Positions 29,721 through 38,011 of a stretch of DNA of 54,626 bases are shown here, piece after piece. The DNA is taken from assembly GCA_025359985.1 (NCBI GenBank), contig JANYDB010000022.1, forward strand, positions 1-54,626, in the 5' to 3' direction. This DNA is from Burkholderiales bacterium (GTDB taxonomy: Bacteria > Pseudomonadota > Gammaproteobacteria > Burkholderiales > Usitatibacteraceae). How positions within the stretch are numbered: position 1 is the stretch's first letter; each line of letters opens with the position of its first letter. A model generated the notes under the pieces. The model made no database searches. It saw nothing but the letters and a program-made list of their open reading frames with translations, and had not been told where the DNA came from. The translations under genes and the position numbers were made by a program.

Positions 29721-30881
29721 AAATGTGGCGCAAGGCTAAAGGTGGCTTGGTTATCAAAGTTCAACTTTTGTCGATCCCGAATATTTTTAATCCCCAAGCC
29801 AGTACCCGAGGTATTTTCGCGCAGACCCAAACTGTCGTCCGCAACCTTTACTTTCAGCCATCCGTCATGCTGTGTCGCTTCAATTAAGATAGTTCCGCCG
29901 CTGAGTTTGGGTTCAATGCCATGTTTAATCGCATTTTCAACCAAGGTTTGCACCATCATGGCTGGAAAGCCGCACCCAGCAAGGTTTTCAGGCAAATTGA
30001 CGCTGATGTTGAGTCGCGCACCCATGTGAATTTTGAGGATTTCCAGATATGCTGTTAAGCGCTCGATTTCGCGGCCCAGGGTGGAACCGAAGGTAGAACC
30101 AGCGCCATCGGATTGCGGCAGCGATGAGCGTAAATAGGTAATAAGGTTGCCAAGCATTTCATCAGCGCGCAAAGGATCAGTGCGCGTCAGTTCCTGTGCG
30201 TTGGCAAAGGTATTGTACAAAAAGTGTGGCTCGATATGCGCTTCGAGGGCGCTGAGTTTTGCCTCGGTCAATGCGCGCTACATCTCGGCATGGGCAGTAG
30301 CTTCACGCTGCGCCTCGAAGCGGTGTTTGATCTACTCATTGATGCGTTTGGAAATGGTGTTGAAATTCTCGCGATTTTTTCCATAATCGAGCACGATGAA
30401 AAGTGTGCCGAGTTTACTTTCCACAAACGCTTCAGACTGGCTGGGACCGCGACTTTTGATGCTCACCGTGATGCGTTCGCCGGGCGAACCAAACGCAAGA
30501 TAACCCATGCCCGCGCCACCGGTAATGCCGTCAATTTGCAATTCTGCTTTCGAGGATTTCTGCGCATAAAATCCCGGCAAATAAACCAGCGCCGCCGCGC
30601 ACAAATCAAATGCGTCATCGGTTGATACGGGCAACGAAAAGGTGGCATTGCAGCGTGCTGAAGCATCGGCTAGGATAAAGTTGGGATCGCGCTTTTGCAT
30701 AGCGCGCCGGTAAGTTAGCGTAATGAGCAGCACAAACTAGAGATCCGTTGATACGCTTGCAAGGGTGTCCATGATGGGCGATTGATGGGCCGCGAGACTG
30801 GCTGAACTCACCATAATGCCGATGGTCACGCCAGCGGTGAGAAATAATGCGATATAAAAACCGCCATGCAATTTTTTTCAC
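29678..30881 (-). pseudogene. Decayed LytS-type sensor histidine kinase
   Basis: One reading frame holds a sensor kinase interrupted by three amber codons (TAG at 30737-30739, 30332-30334 and 30278-30280). The piece starts at a GTG around 30881 with an AAGG ribosome-binding site, shifts frame within the first helix (FYIALFLTAGVTIGIMV), then has a domain with LPVSTDDAFDLCAAAL and ERITVSIKSRG, a short coil, the H-box EPHFLYNTFANAQEL, the N-box LVENAIKHGIEP and the G-box GTGLGIKNIRDR. The C-terminus runs out of family sequence at about 29720, where it is fused to the regulator remnant. The extracytoplasmic/sensor part does not resemble that of the intact kinase at 31889-34123. Confidence 0.83.
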
Positions 30882-31025
30882 GCCCGATTACCTTCACCGC
30901 TTAATAATTACTTGATCAGTATGCCGGTTTGACGATGCTGAGCAAATATCATTGCGACGAGGCAGAAAAGACAGCGATGAAGCAGAAATTTAGGCGATGA
31001 GACTATAGCTACCCGAGATGAATTA

Positions 31026-31091
31026 CAGCTTACATATGCGGATGTGAAGCGCAGCTTACATCTGCCGGACTTGAAGCGCAGCTTACATCTG
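31026..31091. repeat. 26/27-bp tandem repeat at the 3' end of the LytTR gene
   Basis: The word CAGCTTACATMTG occurs at 31026, 31052 and 31079 (periods 26 and 27), with GAAGCG joining the last two. On the coding strand the first copy met is the end of the intact regulator gene, including its final Met codon and TAA stop; the next two copies lie downstream and repeat that stop. They look like duplications of the gene's 3' end. Confidence 0.85.
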
Positions 31092-31853
31092 CTTAAACAA
31101 ATGTGAAAACGGTCGGGAAACAGTAAGGTTTTCTTTTCGCCCCTTCACTTTGACTGTTGCTTGCCCGCGAAAGTCGCGGGTTACGGCTTCAATCGCGGTT
31201 GCGTTTACGACGGTTGAGCGGTGAACTTGCCAGAATTTTTCAGGATCAAGACCATCAAGTAATTCCTTGATTGGCGTCTTAATGAGCGCATCAAACTCTT
31301 TGGTTGCGACCAATGTGTATTTTTCGTCTGATTGGAAAAACAGCACATCGTCAACCGGAATAAGGCGTAAATTTGAACCGATATTGGCTTTTATCCATTT
31401 TAATTTTTCGGCACCTTGGGTCAACTTGGCAGCAAGATGCTGCATCAGCGCTTCCAAATTTTGCGGCTGCGCTGGCACTGCGCTTAAGCGCTCCTTCAAG
31501 CGATTTACGGCTGCCACCAGGCGCTCATCCGAATAGGGCTTCAACACATAATCAATGGCGCCCGTATCAAAAGCCTCGACCGCATACTGGTCAAACGCGG
31601 TGACAAAAACAATATGACATTTCAGGTCTCGATTTTGCGAAAGACTTTTGGCCACTTCGATACCGGTCATTTCTGGCATTTGAATATCGAGGAAGGCAAG
31701 CGTGGGCTGATATTCGGCAATTGCCTCCAACGCAGCCTCACCATCGCCCACATCCGCCAGAATCTTGAGCTCAGGCCAAAGCTTGGTCAGCTTGGTCTTG
31801 AGTTGCGCGCGTAGGATGGGTTCATCTTCAGCAATGATTGCAGTGAAACTCAT
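31083..31853 (-). CDS. LytTR-family response regulator (intact)
   Basis: 256 residues. An N-terminal receiver has the acidic pair Glu9/Asp10 (IIAEDEP), the phospho-acceptor Asp56 in FLDIQMPEMTG, Thr85 (FVTAFD) and Lys105 (YVLKPYS). After a coil (AVNRLKERLSA...QNLEALMQHLAAKL) the LytTR DNA-binding domain runs from about residue 150 (LIPVDDVLFFQSDEKYTLV, FWQVHRSTVVN) to the C-terminus (RPFSHLFKQM). It is the probable partner of the kinase gene, which ends 35 bases upstream. LytTR regulators usually bind paired direct repeats near promoters. Confidence 0.93.
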   Translation of the reverse strand: MSFTAIIAEDEPILRAQLKTKLTKLWPELKILADVGDGEAALEAIAEYQPTLAFLDIQMPEMTGIEVAKSLSQNRDLKCHIVFVTAFDQYAVEAFDTGAIDYVLKPYSDERLVAAVNRLKERLSAVPAQPQNLEALMQHLAAKLTQGAEKLKWIKANIGSNLRLIPVDDVLFFQSDEKYTLVATKEFDALIKTPIKELLDGLDPEKFWQVHRSTVVNATAIEAVTRDFRGQATVKVKGRKENLTVSRPFSHLFKQM

Positions 31854-31888
31854 GATTGTTCGCCGATCTATGCAGATTGAATTACGAC

Positions 31889-34123
31889 TCAGTTTGCTGA
31901 GGTATCGCCAGGCTGGCGTGGTGCTTCATTGACCAAGCGCTTTTTATGGTGGCGTTTCACTAGCCACCAGATCAGCAGACCTAGGAGGATAAAGGGTGAG
32001 AGGGCGGGCATCGTGGAAATTAAAATAATAATGGGAATACCAATTAGGAGCGCGGCAAACAGCACGCCTAACCCATACGCGAGCACCGTCAATATAATCG
32101 CCACCAGCACTAATAAACAAAATGTTGCCAGCAACGCAACCGAACCCAGCGCCATTCCTTCAACCCCGCTTAGATCAAAATCAAAAAATTGGAACGGCAT
32201 CATACCCGTGGCCATTCCAATCAGGCCCAGCACTAAAAACACCCCTAGCAATATCATGACACCCACAAATGAGATGGTTAGTACGCGCAGCCATACGCTA
32301 TGAGTTTTGCGTGCGATCCACCAGGTGCGGGCAGCAAAACCTGTTGGCGCAGGTTCACGAGGCTTGGATGGCGCGCTGCTTAATAACGGCCGAGCTGAGC
32401 CTCCTGCCGCATTTAAGGGGGCCGTTGAAGCCGCTGGCACCTCAATGATGGCAATAACCCCTTTGGGCGTGTTGGATTCCAGCGTAAGTCTGGCTTGATC
32501 GCCAAACAGACCCTGTAAGCGTTCGCGGATATTGGAAAGGCCCACACCGCTGCCCATTTGGGTAGGGGCATCTGTAAGGCCGCGTCCGGTGTCTTTAACA
32601 ATCAGTCGAATCGTGCTGGCAGCGCCCTCGCCTACTTTTTCCGCCACTACATCGATGCGTCCGCCTTCACGTTGCGGTTCAAGCCCGTGCTTGATCGCGT
32701 TTTCAACTAGCGACGGTAACATCAAAGGCGGGAACGGAAAATTTTCCAGTTCAGCTGGCACTGCAATATCAAATTCAAGACGTTCACCCATGCGCATTTT
32801 GAGGATATTCAAATAGGCTCGAGCTAGCTCTACTTCTTGCCCCACCGTTGAAGTGGTTTCACGCATTTTAGGCAACGCCGCACGCAAATATTGAATCAGG
32901 TGGCCCACCATTTTTGTGGCTTGGGGTGGATCAACTTCGGTCAAGGCCTGCACATTAGCCAAGGTATTGTAAAGAAAGTGCGGCTCTACCTGCGCCTGCA
33001 GCGCTTGCAACCGTGCTTCCACGATTTGACGATTCGCACTTTGATATTCTGCTTCCCGTGTCTGCGTCTCCGCATAGGCGGTCGCTCGGCGCGAGCGATC
33101 AATGAAATATTTTGCAACAAGCAACATGATGAACAGCGGGATAAAAATCAGAATCAAGACCGACCCCACACCGATACGCTTTACATCAGCGGCAACTTTA
33201 GCGTGAATATCATTGCGCACGGCGTCCGGCAGTGCCAGCAACGGCGGCGGCACGGGTGAGTGCGCTTCTGTCGGTACGGCTGGCGGCACTGGGGACGCCG
33301 GAGACTTTGGAGACGCAGTAACAGCCTTAATAGGTTTACCCACGCCGTCCATGCCGAGCGCACCCCTGGCTTTGTCTTTATCTTTATCCTTACCCTTACC
33401 CGTATCGGCTACTCGGGCAGCGTTCGCAGTCGAGATACTGTTTTTATCCTTAAACTGCAATCCGTCAGAGCCAAGGCTGAATGTCATGTCACCTGAAGGT
33501 ATCGAATTTTTTAATGTGTCCAGCGCTTTTTGAGCGGCGATTTCCTGAGCCTTGGCTGCCATAATCTGTGCATCAAGTAACTTTAGTGCTTCTGGCGATT
33601 TAACGCCAGCTGAGTTAAGTGAGGCCTCAACATCGCGTCGCGCCTCTTCAATGGTCTCGCGGCTTTCACGGGCGCCATCAAGGGCGGCCTCCGCAGCCTC
33701 TTTGGCGCTTTCAACAGCGGCAGTGGCTACTTCTCGCGCAGCCTCCCGTGCGGTTTCCGCAGCATCTACGCTGGCTTCTTGGACCGCCTTTGAAACGCCC
33801 TTTTGTGCCTTGAAAATTTCCTGTCGTGCGCGTGCAATTTCATCCTTTGCACGATCTAGCTCGGCTCTACGAACCGGATCATACGCACGCTCGCGCATGG
33901 TGGAAACAATCCCCTCAGCAACCCCCAACGCGGAATCACCGACCGCAGAATCAATCTCTTTTTTGATAGCCCGCCGCTGTTCTACCGTTGCGCCGCTTTC
34001 TGACAACCTTATAAGCTGAAATGGCGTCGCGAACACCACCAAAAACAGCAACACGGAAAATCCCAGCAGGACCATGGCCCACCAAGGTGTTTTATAGATA
34101 AAAGTGCCGATTGCGTTGAACAT
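31889..34123 (-). CDS. LytS-type sensor histidine kinase with extra C-terminal membrane domain
   Basis: 744 residues from ATG 34123 (GGA ribosome-binding motif); an open frame to 34255 lacks family sequence. Order: TM1 (about 15-34), a long Ala/Glu/Arg-rich coiled region (about 45-205), a Gly/Lys/Asp-rich and Pro-rich linker (about 240-298), TM2 (about 320-340), a coil, the His_kinase (PF06580-type) H-box EPHFLYNTLANVQAL (His382), N-box LVENAIKHGLEP, and G-box DTGRGL and GVGLSNIRERL. Unusually, the ATPase domain is followed by a Pro/Ala linker and 3-4 more transmembrane segments (about 612-722). The regulator gene follows 35 bases later. The signal is unknown. Confidence 0.9.
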   Translation of the reverse strand: MFNAIGTFIYKTPWWAMVLLGFSVLLFLVVFATPFQLIRLSESGATVEQRRAIKKEIDSAVGDSALGVAEGIVSTMRERAYDPVRRAELDRAKDEIARARQEIFKAQKGVSKAVQEASVDAAETAREAAREVATAAVESAKEAAEAALDGARESRETIEEARRDVEASLNSAGVKSPEALKLLDAQIMAAKAQEIAAQKALDTLKNSIPSGDMTFSLGSDGLQFKDKNSISTANAARVADTGKGKDKDKDKARGALGMDGVGKPIKAVTASPKSPASPVPPAVPTEAHSPVPPPLLALPDAVRNDIHAKVAADVKRIGVGSVLILIFIPLFIMLLVAKYFIDRSRRATAYAETQTREAEYQSANRQIVEARLQALQAQVEPHFLYNTLANVQALTEVDPPQATKMVGHLIQYLRAALPKMRETTSTVGQEVELARAYLNILKMRMGERLEFDIAVPAELENFPFPPLMLPSLVENAIKHGLEPQREGGRIDVVAEKVGEGAASTIRLIVKDTGRGLTDAPTQMGSGVGLSNIRERLQGLFGDQARLTLESNTPKGVIAIIEVPAASTAPLNAAGGSARPLLSSAPSKPREPAPTGFAARTWWIARKTHSVWLRVLTISFVGVMILLGVFLVLGLIGMATGMMPFQFFDFDLSGVEGMALGSVALLATFCLLVLVAIILTVLAYGLGVLFAALLIGIPIIILISTMPALSPFILLGLLIWWLVKRHHKKRLVNEAPRQPGDTSAN

Positions 34124-34347
34124 AATAGTTCCAGTTTTTCTCAGTTTACGTGTTGTCACGAGCAATTGAATGATTGCGTTTTCACTAAGCGCTAGAATAA
34201 CGGGGAGATGACACCCGCTCAAGCGCGCAAAGCTGATTTGCAGAAATACCGGCACGGAATGCAGGCTGTCTGGATCGTGCCCCAGTAAGCTCGCGTCTTC
34301 AAGTAGAAAAATTACTCCGCGTTGGCATGGCCAGCGGATGGACTACA

Positions 34348-35135
34348 TCACATTTGCCTGAAAGGATGTGTGTAGTTGCGGCTCACGGTCAAGGTTTCAA
34401 CACCGCCTTGAATTTTAGGTCTTCCTGCACGCCCAGCCCGCGTACAACACCCGCAATTAAACGTATATTCACAATGGTGGCGCGGTAAATTTGCCAAAAA
34501 TGGTCAGGGTTAAGCTTTTCAATCAATTCTGTTATTGGTTTGCGAATTAATACCTCACCATCTTCGAACACAACGCGTGTGTATTTTTTGTCCGACTGAA
34601 AATAAAATACATCGCCAATCGGAATCAACCTTACCGTTTGTCCAACACTGGCTTTTCTCCATTGCAGATGGGTTGCGCCGGGCTTGATTTGAGCCGTTAG
34701 TTGCCGCAGGATCATACTTAATTTATCAGAGCCATCAGGCTCGGTATAACTCTGTTTCGCGGTCGCATCAAGGTTCGGCACTTTGGCTGGAGAACCAGTC
34801 TAGAGGCGGCTCTTGAGCCTTTCAACGGTCTCGTGTAAGCGCGCCTCGTTGAAGGGTTTTAGCACGCAATCAATCGCGCCGCGTTCAAACGCTTGCACGG
34901 CGCGCGCGTCAAGGGCCGTCATAAAAACAATGTGCACGCGGCGGGCACGGTCACGGCCACGCCCCATCAAGCGTGCAGCATCAAGCCCCGGCATCACGGG
35001 CATATGAATATCGAGGAACACAACGTCGGGTTCAAACACTTGATATTCACTCAGCGCCTCGGCATCATTAGTCGCTTCAGCGACAATAGTTAATTCTGGC
35101 TATAGCTTGGCAAGGCGCAACTTGTTCAGACTTAT
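34348..35135 (-). pseudogene. Decayed LytTR response regulator
   Basis: A receiver (LTIVAEATNDAEALSEY, FLDIHMPVMPGLDAARLM, FMTALDARAVQAFERGAIDCVLKPF) and a LytTR domain (RLIPIGDVFYFQSDKKYTRVV, FWQIYRATIVN) lie in one frame but are cut by two ambers: TAG at 35100-35102, where the intact paralogue has TGG in KLWPEL, and TAG at 34800-34802 in the inter-domain linker. Near the end a frameshift separates FKAV from the family ending ETLTVSRNYTHPFRQM, whose TGA is at 34348. The N-terminus before about 35135 is missing. The parts are separately open, but a working protein is unlikely. No cognate kinase remains upstream. Confidence 0.85.
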
Positions 35136-35708
35136 GCCGAAAACAATCTAAAAGTATTTAGCACGTCCCAAGCTTTGCGCTTTAACCGTTAATTCTCGCT
35201 ATTCAAAAAGAGCAAACGCGGCATTTCATCCATAAAAAGTTTAAACACGCGAAAAACGCCAATCCCTATTGAGATGGGAATCAGTATTTTTTACATGCTC
35301 TTTTAGTGAATATGGACTCGATGAGGGTCTTTCCAGCGCGACGCCAAGCCGGGTCTGCGCATAACGACGCTTAGCGCGACCGCGGAACGATTTGACTCAA
35401 TAACAGCAGCAACCTTTACGACATGCGCCATGAGTGCTATTTTTCGTTGGCGCGGTCCGCTAGCTCGAGCGTGCGTTGCCAAATTGGGGGGCGTTTGCAC
35501 AACGATCGTTGCTTGTGGCTTGTTGGTTGCCGAAAAAAAGGCGCGTAAGGTAGCGCTCAGTCTGTTAAAACCTGCCCAATTTTCGAATGTAGATGCTGCC
35601 ATCGTGACACCCCAACCTGATTGAGTTAAAAGAACTGCAGCCGACTTGTTAATAATTTGATGCCCCAAATTTACAGTCTAAATATGGAAAAAATGTGACT
35701 GTGATGCA
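35136..35708. other. Gene-poor region, no confident gene
   Basis: About 570 bases. A 121-codon frame on the minus strand (35303-35668) has no recognisable family, and the frames on the plus strand overlap it. This may be eroded sequence left from the LytS/LytTR array; no kinase motif could be found in any frame. Confidence 0.4.
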
Positions 35709-36050
35709 TTAATAGTGACTAGAAAATGGCGCTCCCATTTTCACAACATGCCTATTCTGCACATACTCGACAAAAGCAGTCATATCAAAACCTGGGCACG
35801 TGATGGGCCCGTTCACTTGCAAGCATGGTGCTGCGCAGTCGCGACGGCTTATGACGATGAGCGCCATTTTTTCAATCGGAAGACGCGTACTTGTGATCGT
35901 TACCGGGCCCATTTTTGAGGTAGGCGGAGCGGAACTGTTAGCCATTTTTGTTGGCCCCGCAAGCCACGATATCGCCATAAAAATTATAGCGGCAAGTAAT
36001 ATGGCGGCCGCAAACTGGTCTGCATTGCGGGTTGTGAATTTTGTTTTCAT
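35709..36050 (-). CDS. Hypothetical membrane-anchored small protein
   Basis: 113 residues from ATG 36050, which has AGG eight bases upstream. After a short basic start comes one hydrophobic segment (FAAAILLAAIIFMAISWLAG), then a soluble part with three Cys (RRDCAAPCLQV and ITCPGF) and a Tyr/Arg/Val-rich C-terminus. No family recognised. It might be an exported protein whose Cys form disulfides. It could also be a chance frame in a decaying region, although the ribosome-binding site and the coherent hydrophobic start argue for a real gene. Confidence 0.42.
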   Translation of the reverse strand: MKTKFTTRNADQFAAAILLAAIIFMAISWLAGPTKMANSSAPPTSKMGPVTITSTRLPIEKMALIVISRRDCAAPCLQVNGPITCPGFDMTAFVEYVQNRHVVKMGAPFSSHY

Positions 36051-36277
36051 GCTAATTGCCTGACAATTTTTAGTGGTTTGCTGCAAAGTGGTGAGAGTTT
36101 CACAGCAGCTGTGAGTTGTTGTACTGCCTGATTCGATGAGCTACTTTATTTAAATTTGAATATTTGCTCAAACAGATTGCGATGAAACGCAAAAAATGCA
36201 GCGCAGGTCGTCAATAACAATGCCGTTTCCGCGCTGCCCGCCGCAGACGCGTTAATAAATTTAGGCATCGGAAATGC

Positions 36278-36304
36278 AAAACGGCGCATTATCTGCGCCG
36301 TTTT
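36278..36304 (-). terminator. Terminator of the sodium:solute symporter gene
   Basis: AAAACGGCGCA/TGCGCCGTTTT form an 11-bp stem with a 5-base loop just past the stop at 36325 in the minus direction, ending in T4; the other strand carries a T5 run, so it may act both ways. Confidence 0.8.
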
Positions 36305-36324
36305 TGCTTTGCGATGGATCGTGA

Positions 36325-37821
36325 TTAATCTGCGCGGCTATGCATGCTCTCGTGATGACCAAACGCTTTGGCGTGATTGGCCTCGGGATGACCAGCCGGG
36401 TGCGCATGATGTGCATGCGGCTCCGTGAGCAAAGAGCCCGCAAACATACCGATAGCCGCCATCAGGACGCCCGCAAGCTGCGCTGGGAAGTCTGCACCTA
36501 ACGGCGTCACCAGAAAAATTAACCATGTGATCATTCCCAATACGATCGAGGCGAGCGCACCCTGACGTGTCGCACGTTTCCAGTAAAGGCCGCAAACCAG
36601 CGGCATAAGCGCCCCCACTAGCGTAATTTGATACGCCATCGACACCATTTCGTAAATCGGAGTGCCTTTCATGATGATGGCGTACACCAACACGCAGCCG
36701 GTAAAGATGGCTAAAGTGACACGAAACGCAAACAACTCCTGCTTGTCTGTTAAACCCGGGCGCATATTTTTGTAAATATTTTCGACAAAGCTGGTTGAGG
36801 GTGCCAGCAAGGTGGCCGATGCTGTCGATTTAATTGCCGATAAAAGCGCGCCAAAAAATATCACCTGCGCAAAAAATGGCATATGGTTAAGAATCAAGGT
36901 AGGCAGAATTTTTTGCGGATCGGTGGCCAGCAGCGCCTTTGTCTCGTCCGGCATGATGAGTACAGCACAAGCGACTATAAACATCGGCACGAACGCAAAT
37001 GCCAAATAGCCGAGTCCGCCTATAATCGCCCCTCGCGAGGCTGTTTTGGCGTCTTTTGCAGCCATCACCCGCTGGAAAATATCCTGTTGAGGGATAGAGC
37101 CCAACATCATCGTAATTGCAGCTGCAAAGAAAAATAAAGCGTCGTGTAACTTCGGCTCAGGAAAAAATTTGAACCACTCGTTAGTCTGGGCCAGCACCAG
37201 CACTTTATCTGCTCCGCCCGCGAGGTTGCCCGCCATTACCGCAATAATGCTAAGTCCTATGACCAGCACAATCATCTGTATAAAATCGGTCCATGCAATT
37301 GCAAGCATGCCGCCGAAAATAACGTAAGCGAGCACGGCCAAGGTGCCTATCACCATGCCGGTGTCTGTTGAGATAGCGCCCGCCGAAACCACGTTAAACA
37401 CCAAGCCCAGCGCGGTAACCTGGGCGGCGACCCAGCCTAAATATGAACAGATAATGGCGATTGAGCAAAAAATTTCAACGGTTTTGCCGTAACGCTTCCG
37501 ATAAAAATCGCCTATCGTCATGAGCGTCATGCGGTATAACTTGGCCGCAAAAAATAGGCCCACAAATACCAGGCACATAGAAGCGCCGAATGGATCTTCC
37601 ACCACATTGTTCAGTCCACCTTGGACAAATTTGGCGCTAATACCTAATACGGTTTCGGCGCCAAACCAAGTAGCAAAAGTGGTGGTGACAATCATCACCA
37701 ACGGCAAACTGCGCCCCGCAAGCGCAAAATCTGTAGCCGTTTTGACTCTTGATCCGGCATAAAGACCAATGGCCAATGTGCCTAAAAGATAGAGTACGAC
37801 TAAGCCCAGCAAGGTAGTCAT
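36325..37821 (-). CDS. Sodium:solute symporter (SSS family) with His-rich tail
   Basis: 498 residues, about 13 transmembrane helices. The SSS pattern is clear: FALAGRSLPLVMIVTTTFATWFGAETVLG, then GDFYRKRYGKTVE and AYVIFGGMLAIAWTDFIQMIVLVIG. Many members import small organic solutes with Na+; the substrate cannot be named. After the last helix the tail is rich in histidine (nine His in about 32 residues: PHAHHAHPAGH...NH...GHHESMH), suggesting metal binding. Start ATG 37821. It stands alone with its own terminator. Confidence 0.88.
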   Translation of the reverse strand: MTTLLGLVVLYLLGTLAIGLYAGSRVKTATDFALAGRSLPLVMIVTTTFATWFGAETVLGISAKFVQGGLNNVVEDPFGASMCLVFVGLFFAAKLYRMTLMTIGDFYRKRYGKTVEIFCSIAIICSYLGWVAAQVTALGLVFNVVSAGAISTDTGMVIGTLAVLAYVIFGGMLAIAWTDFIQMIVLVIGLSIIAVMAGNLAGGADKVLVLAQTNEWFKFFPEPKLHDALFFFAAAITMMLGSIPQQDIFQRVMAAKDAKTASRGAIIGGLGYLAFAFVPMFIVACAVLIMPDETKALLATDPQKILPTLILNHMPFFAQVIFFGALLSAIKSTASATLLAPSTSFVENIYKNMRPGLTDKQELFAFRVTLAIFTGCVLVYAIIMKGTPIYEMVSMAYQITLVGALMPLVCGLYWKRATRQGALASIVLGMITWLIFLVTPLGADFPAQLAGVLMAAIGMFAGSLLTEPHAHHAHPAGHPEANHAKAFGHHESMHSRAD

Positions 37822-38011
37822 CTAGCGCAGTCCTTGAAATTAGATATAAGTGAAATACTTGTGAAGCAAAGGCTCAATTATCATTGAATGAAAATAAAAT
37901 AAAGTGTAGCAAATCATGCGGCTTTGAACGATATTCAGCGGCCTTGATCCCCATCGCGATCCACACAATCAGGCTAATAACGCACGTAAGTCGGGGCGCT
38001 CCGCCAACAAA

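Noticed and set aside
30615-30881. 88-residue open frame at the kinase 5' end
   Set aside because: Only its first residues fit the kinase start; after the frameshift it shadows the decayed kinase frame.
31026-31091. CRISPR array
   Set aside because: The three units are contiguous and include a coding 3' end; there are no spacers and no cas genes. The other tandem repeats also lack spacers.
30278-35102. Amber recoding (TAG read as an amino acid) in the LytS/LytTR genes
   Set aside because: TAG ends clearly normal genes in this window (ileS, phoB, ptsH, ptsI), and the same pseudogenes also carry frameshifts and a deletion, so ordinary decay is the better explanation.
35303-35668. 121-codon minus-strand open frame
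   Set aside because: No signal, domain or ribosome-binding site seen; overlapping plus-strand frames are equally open. Left within the gene-poor region.
29237-36260. Mobile element or genomic island
   Set aside because: No transposase, integrase, flanking tRNA or terminal inverted repeats were found; local duplication and decay explain the region without transfer.
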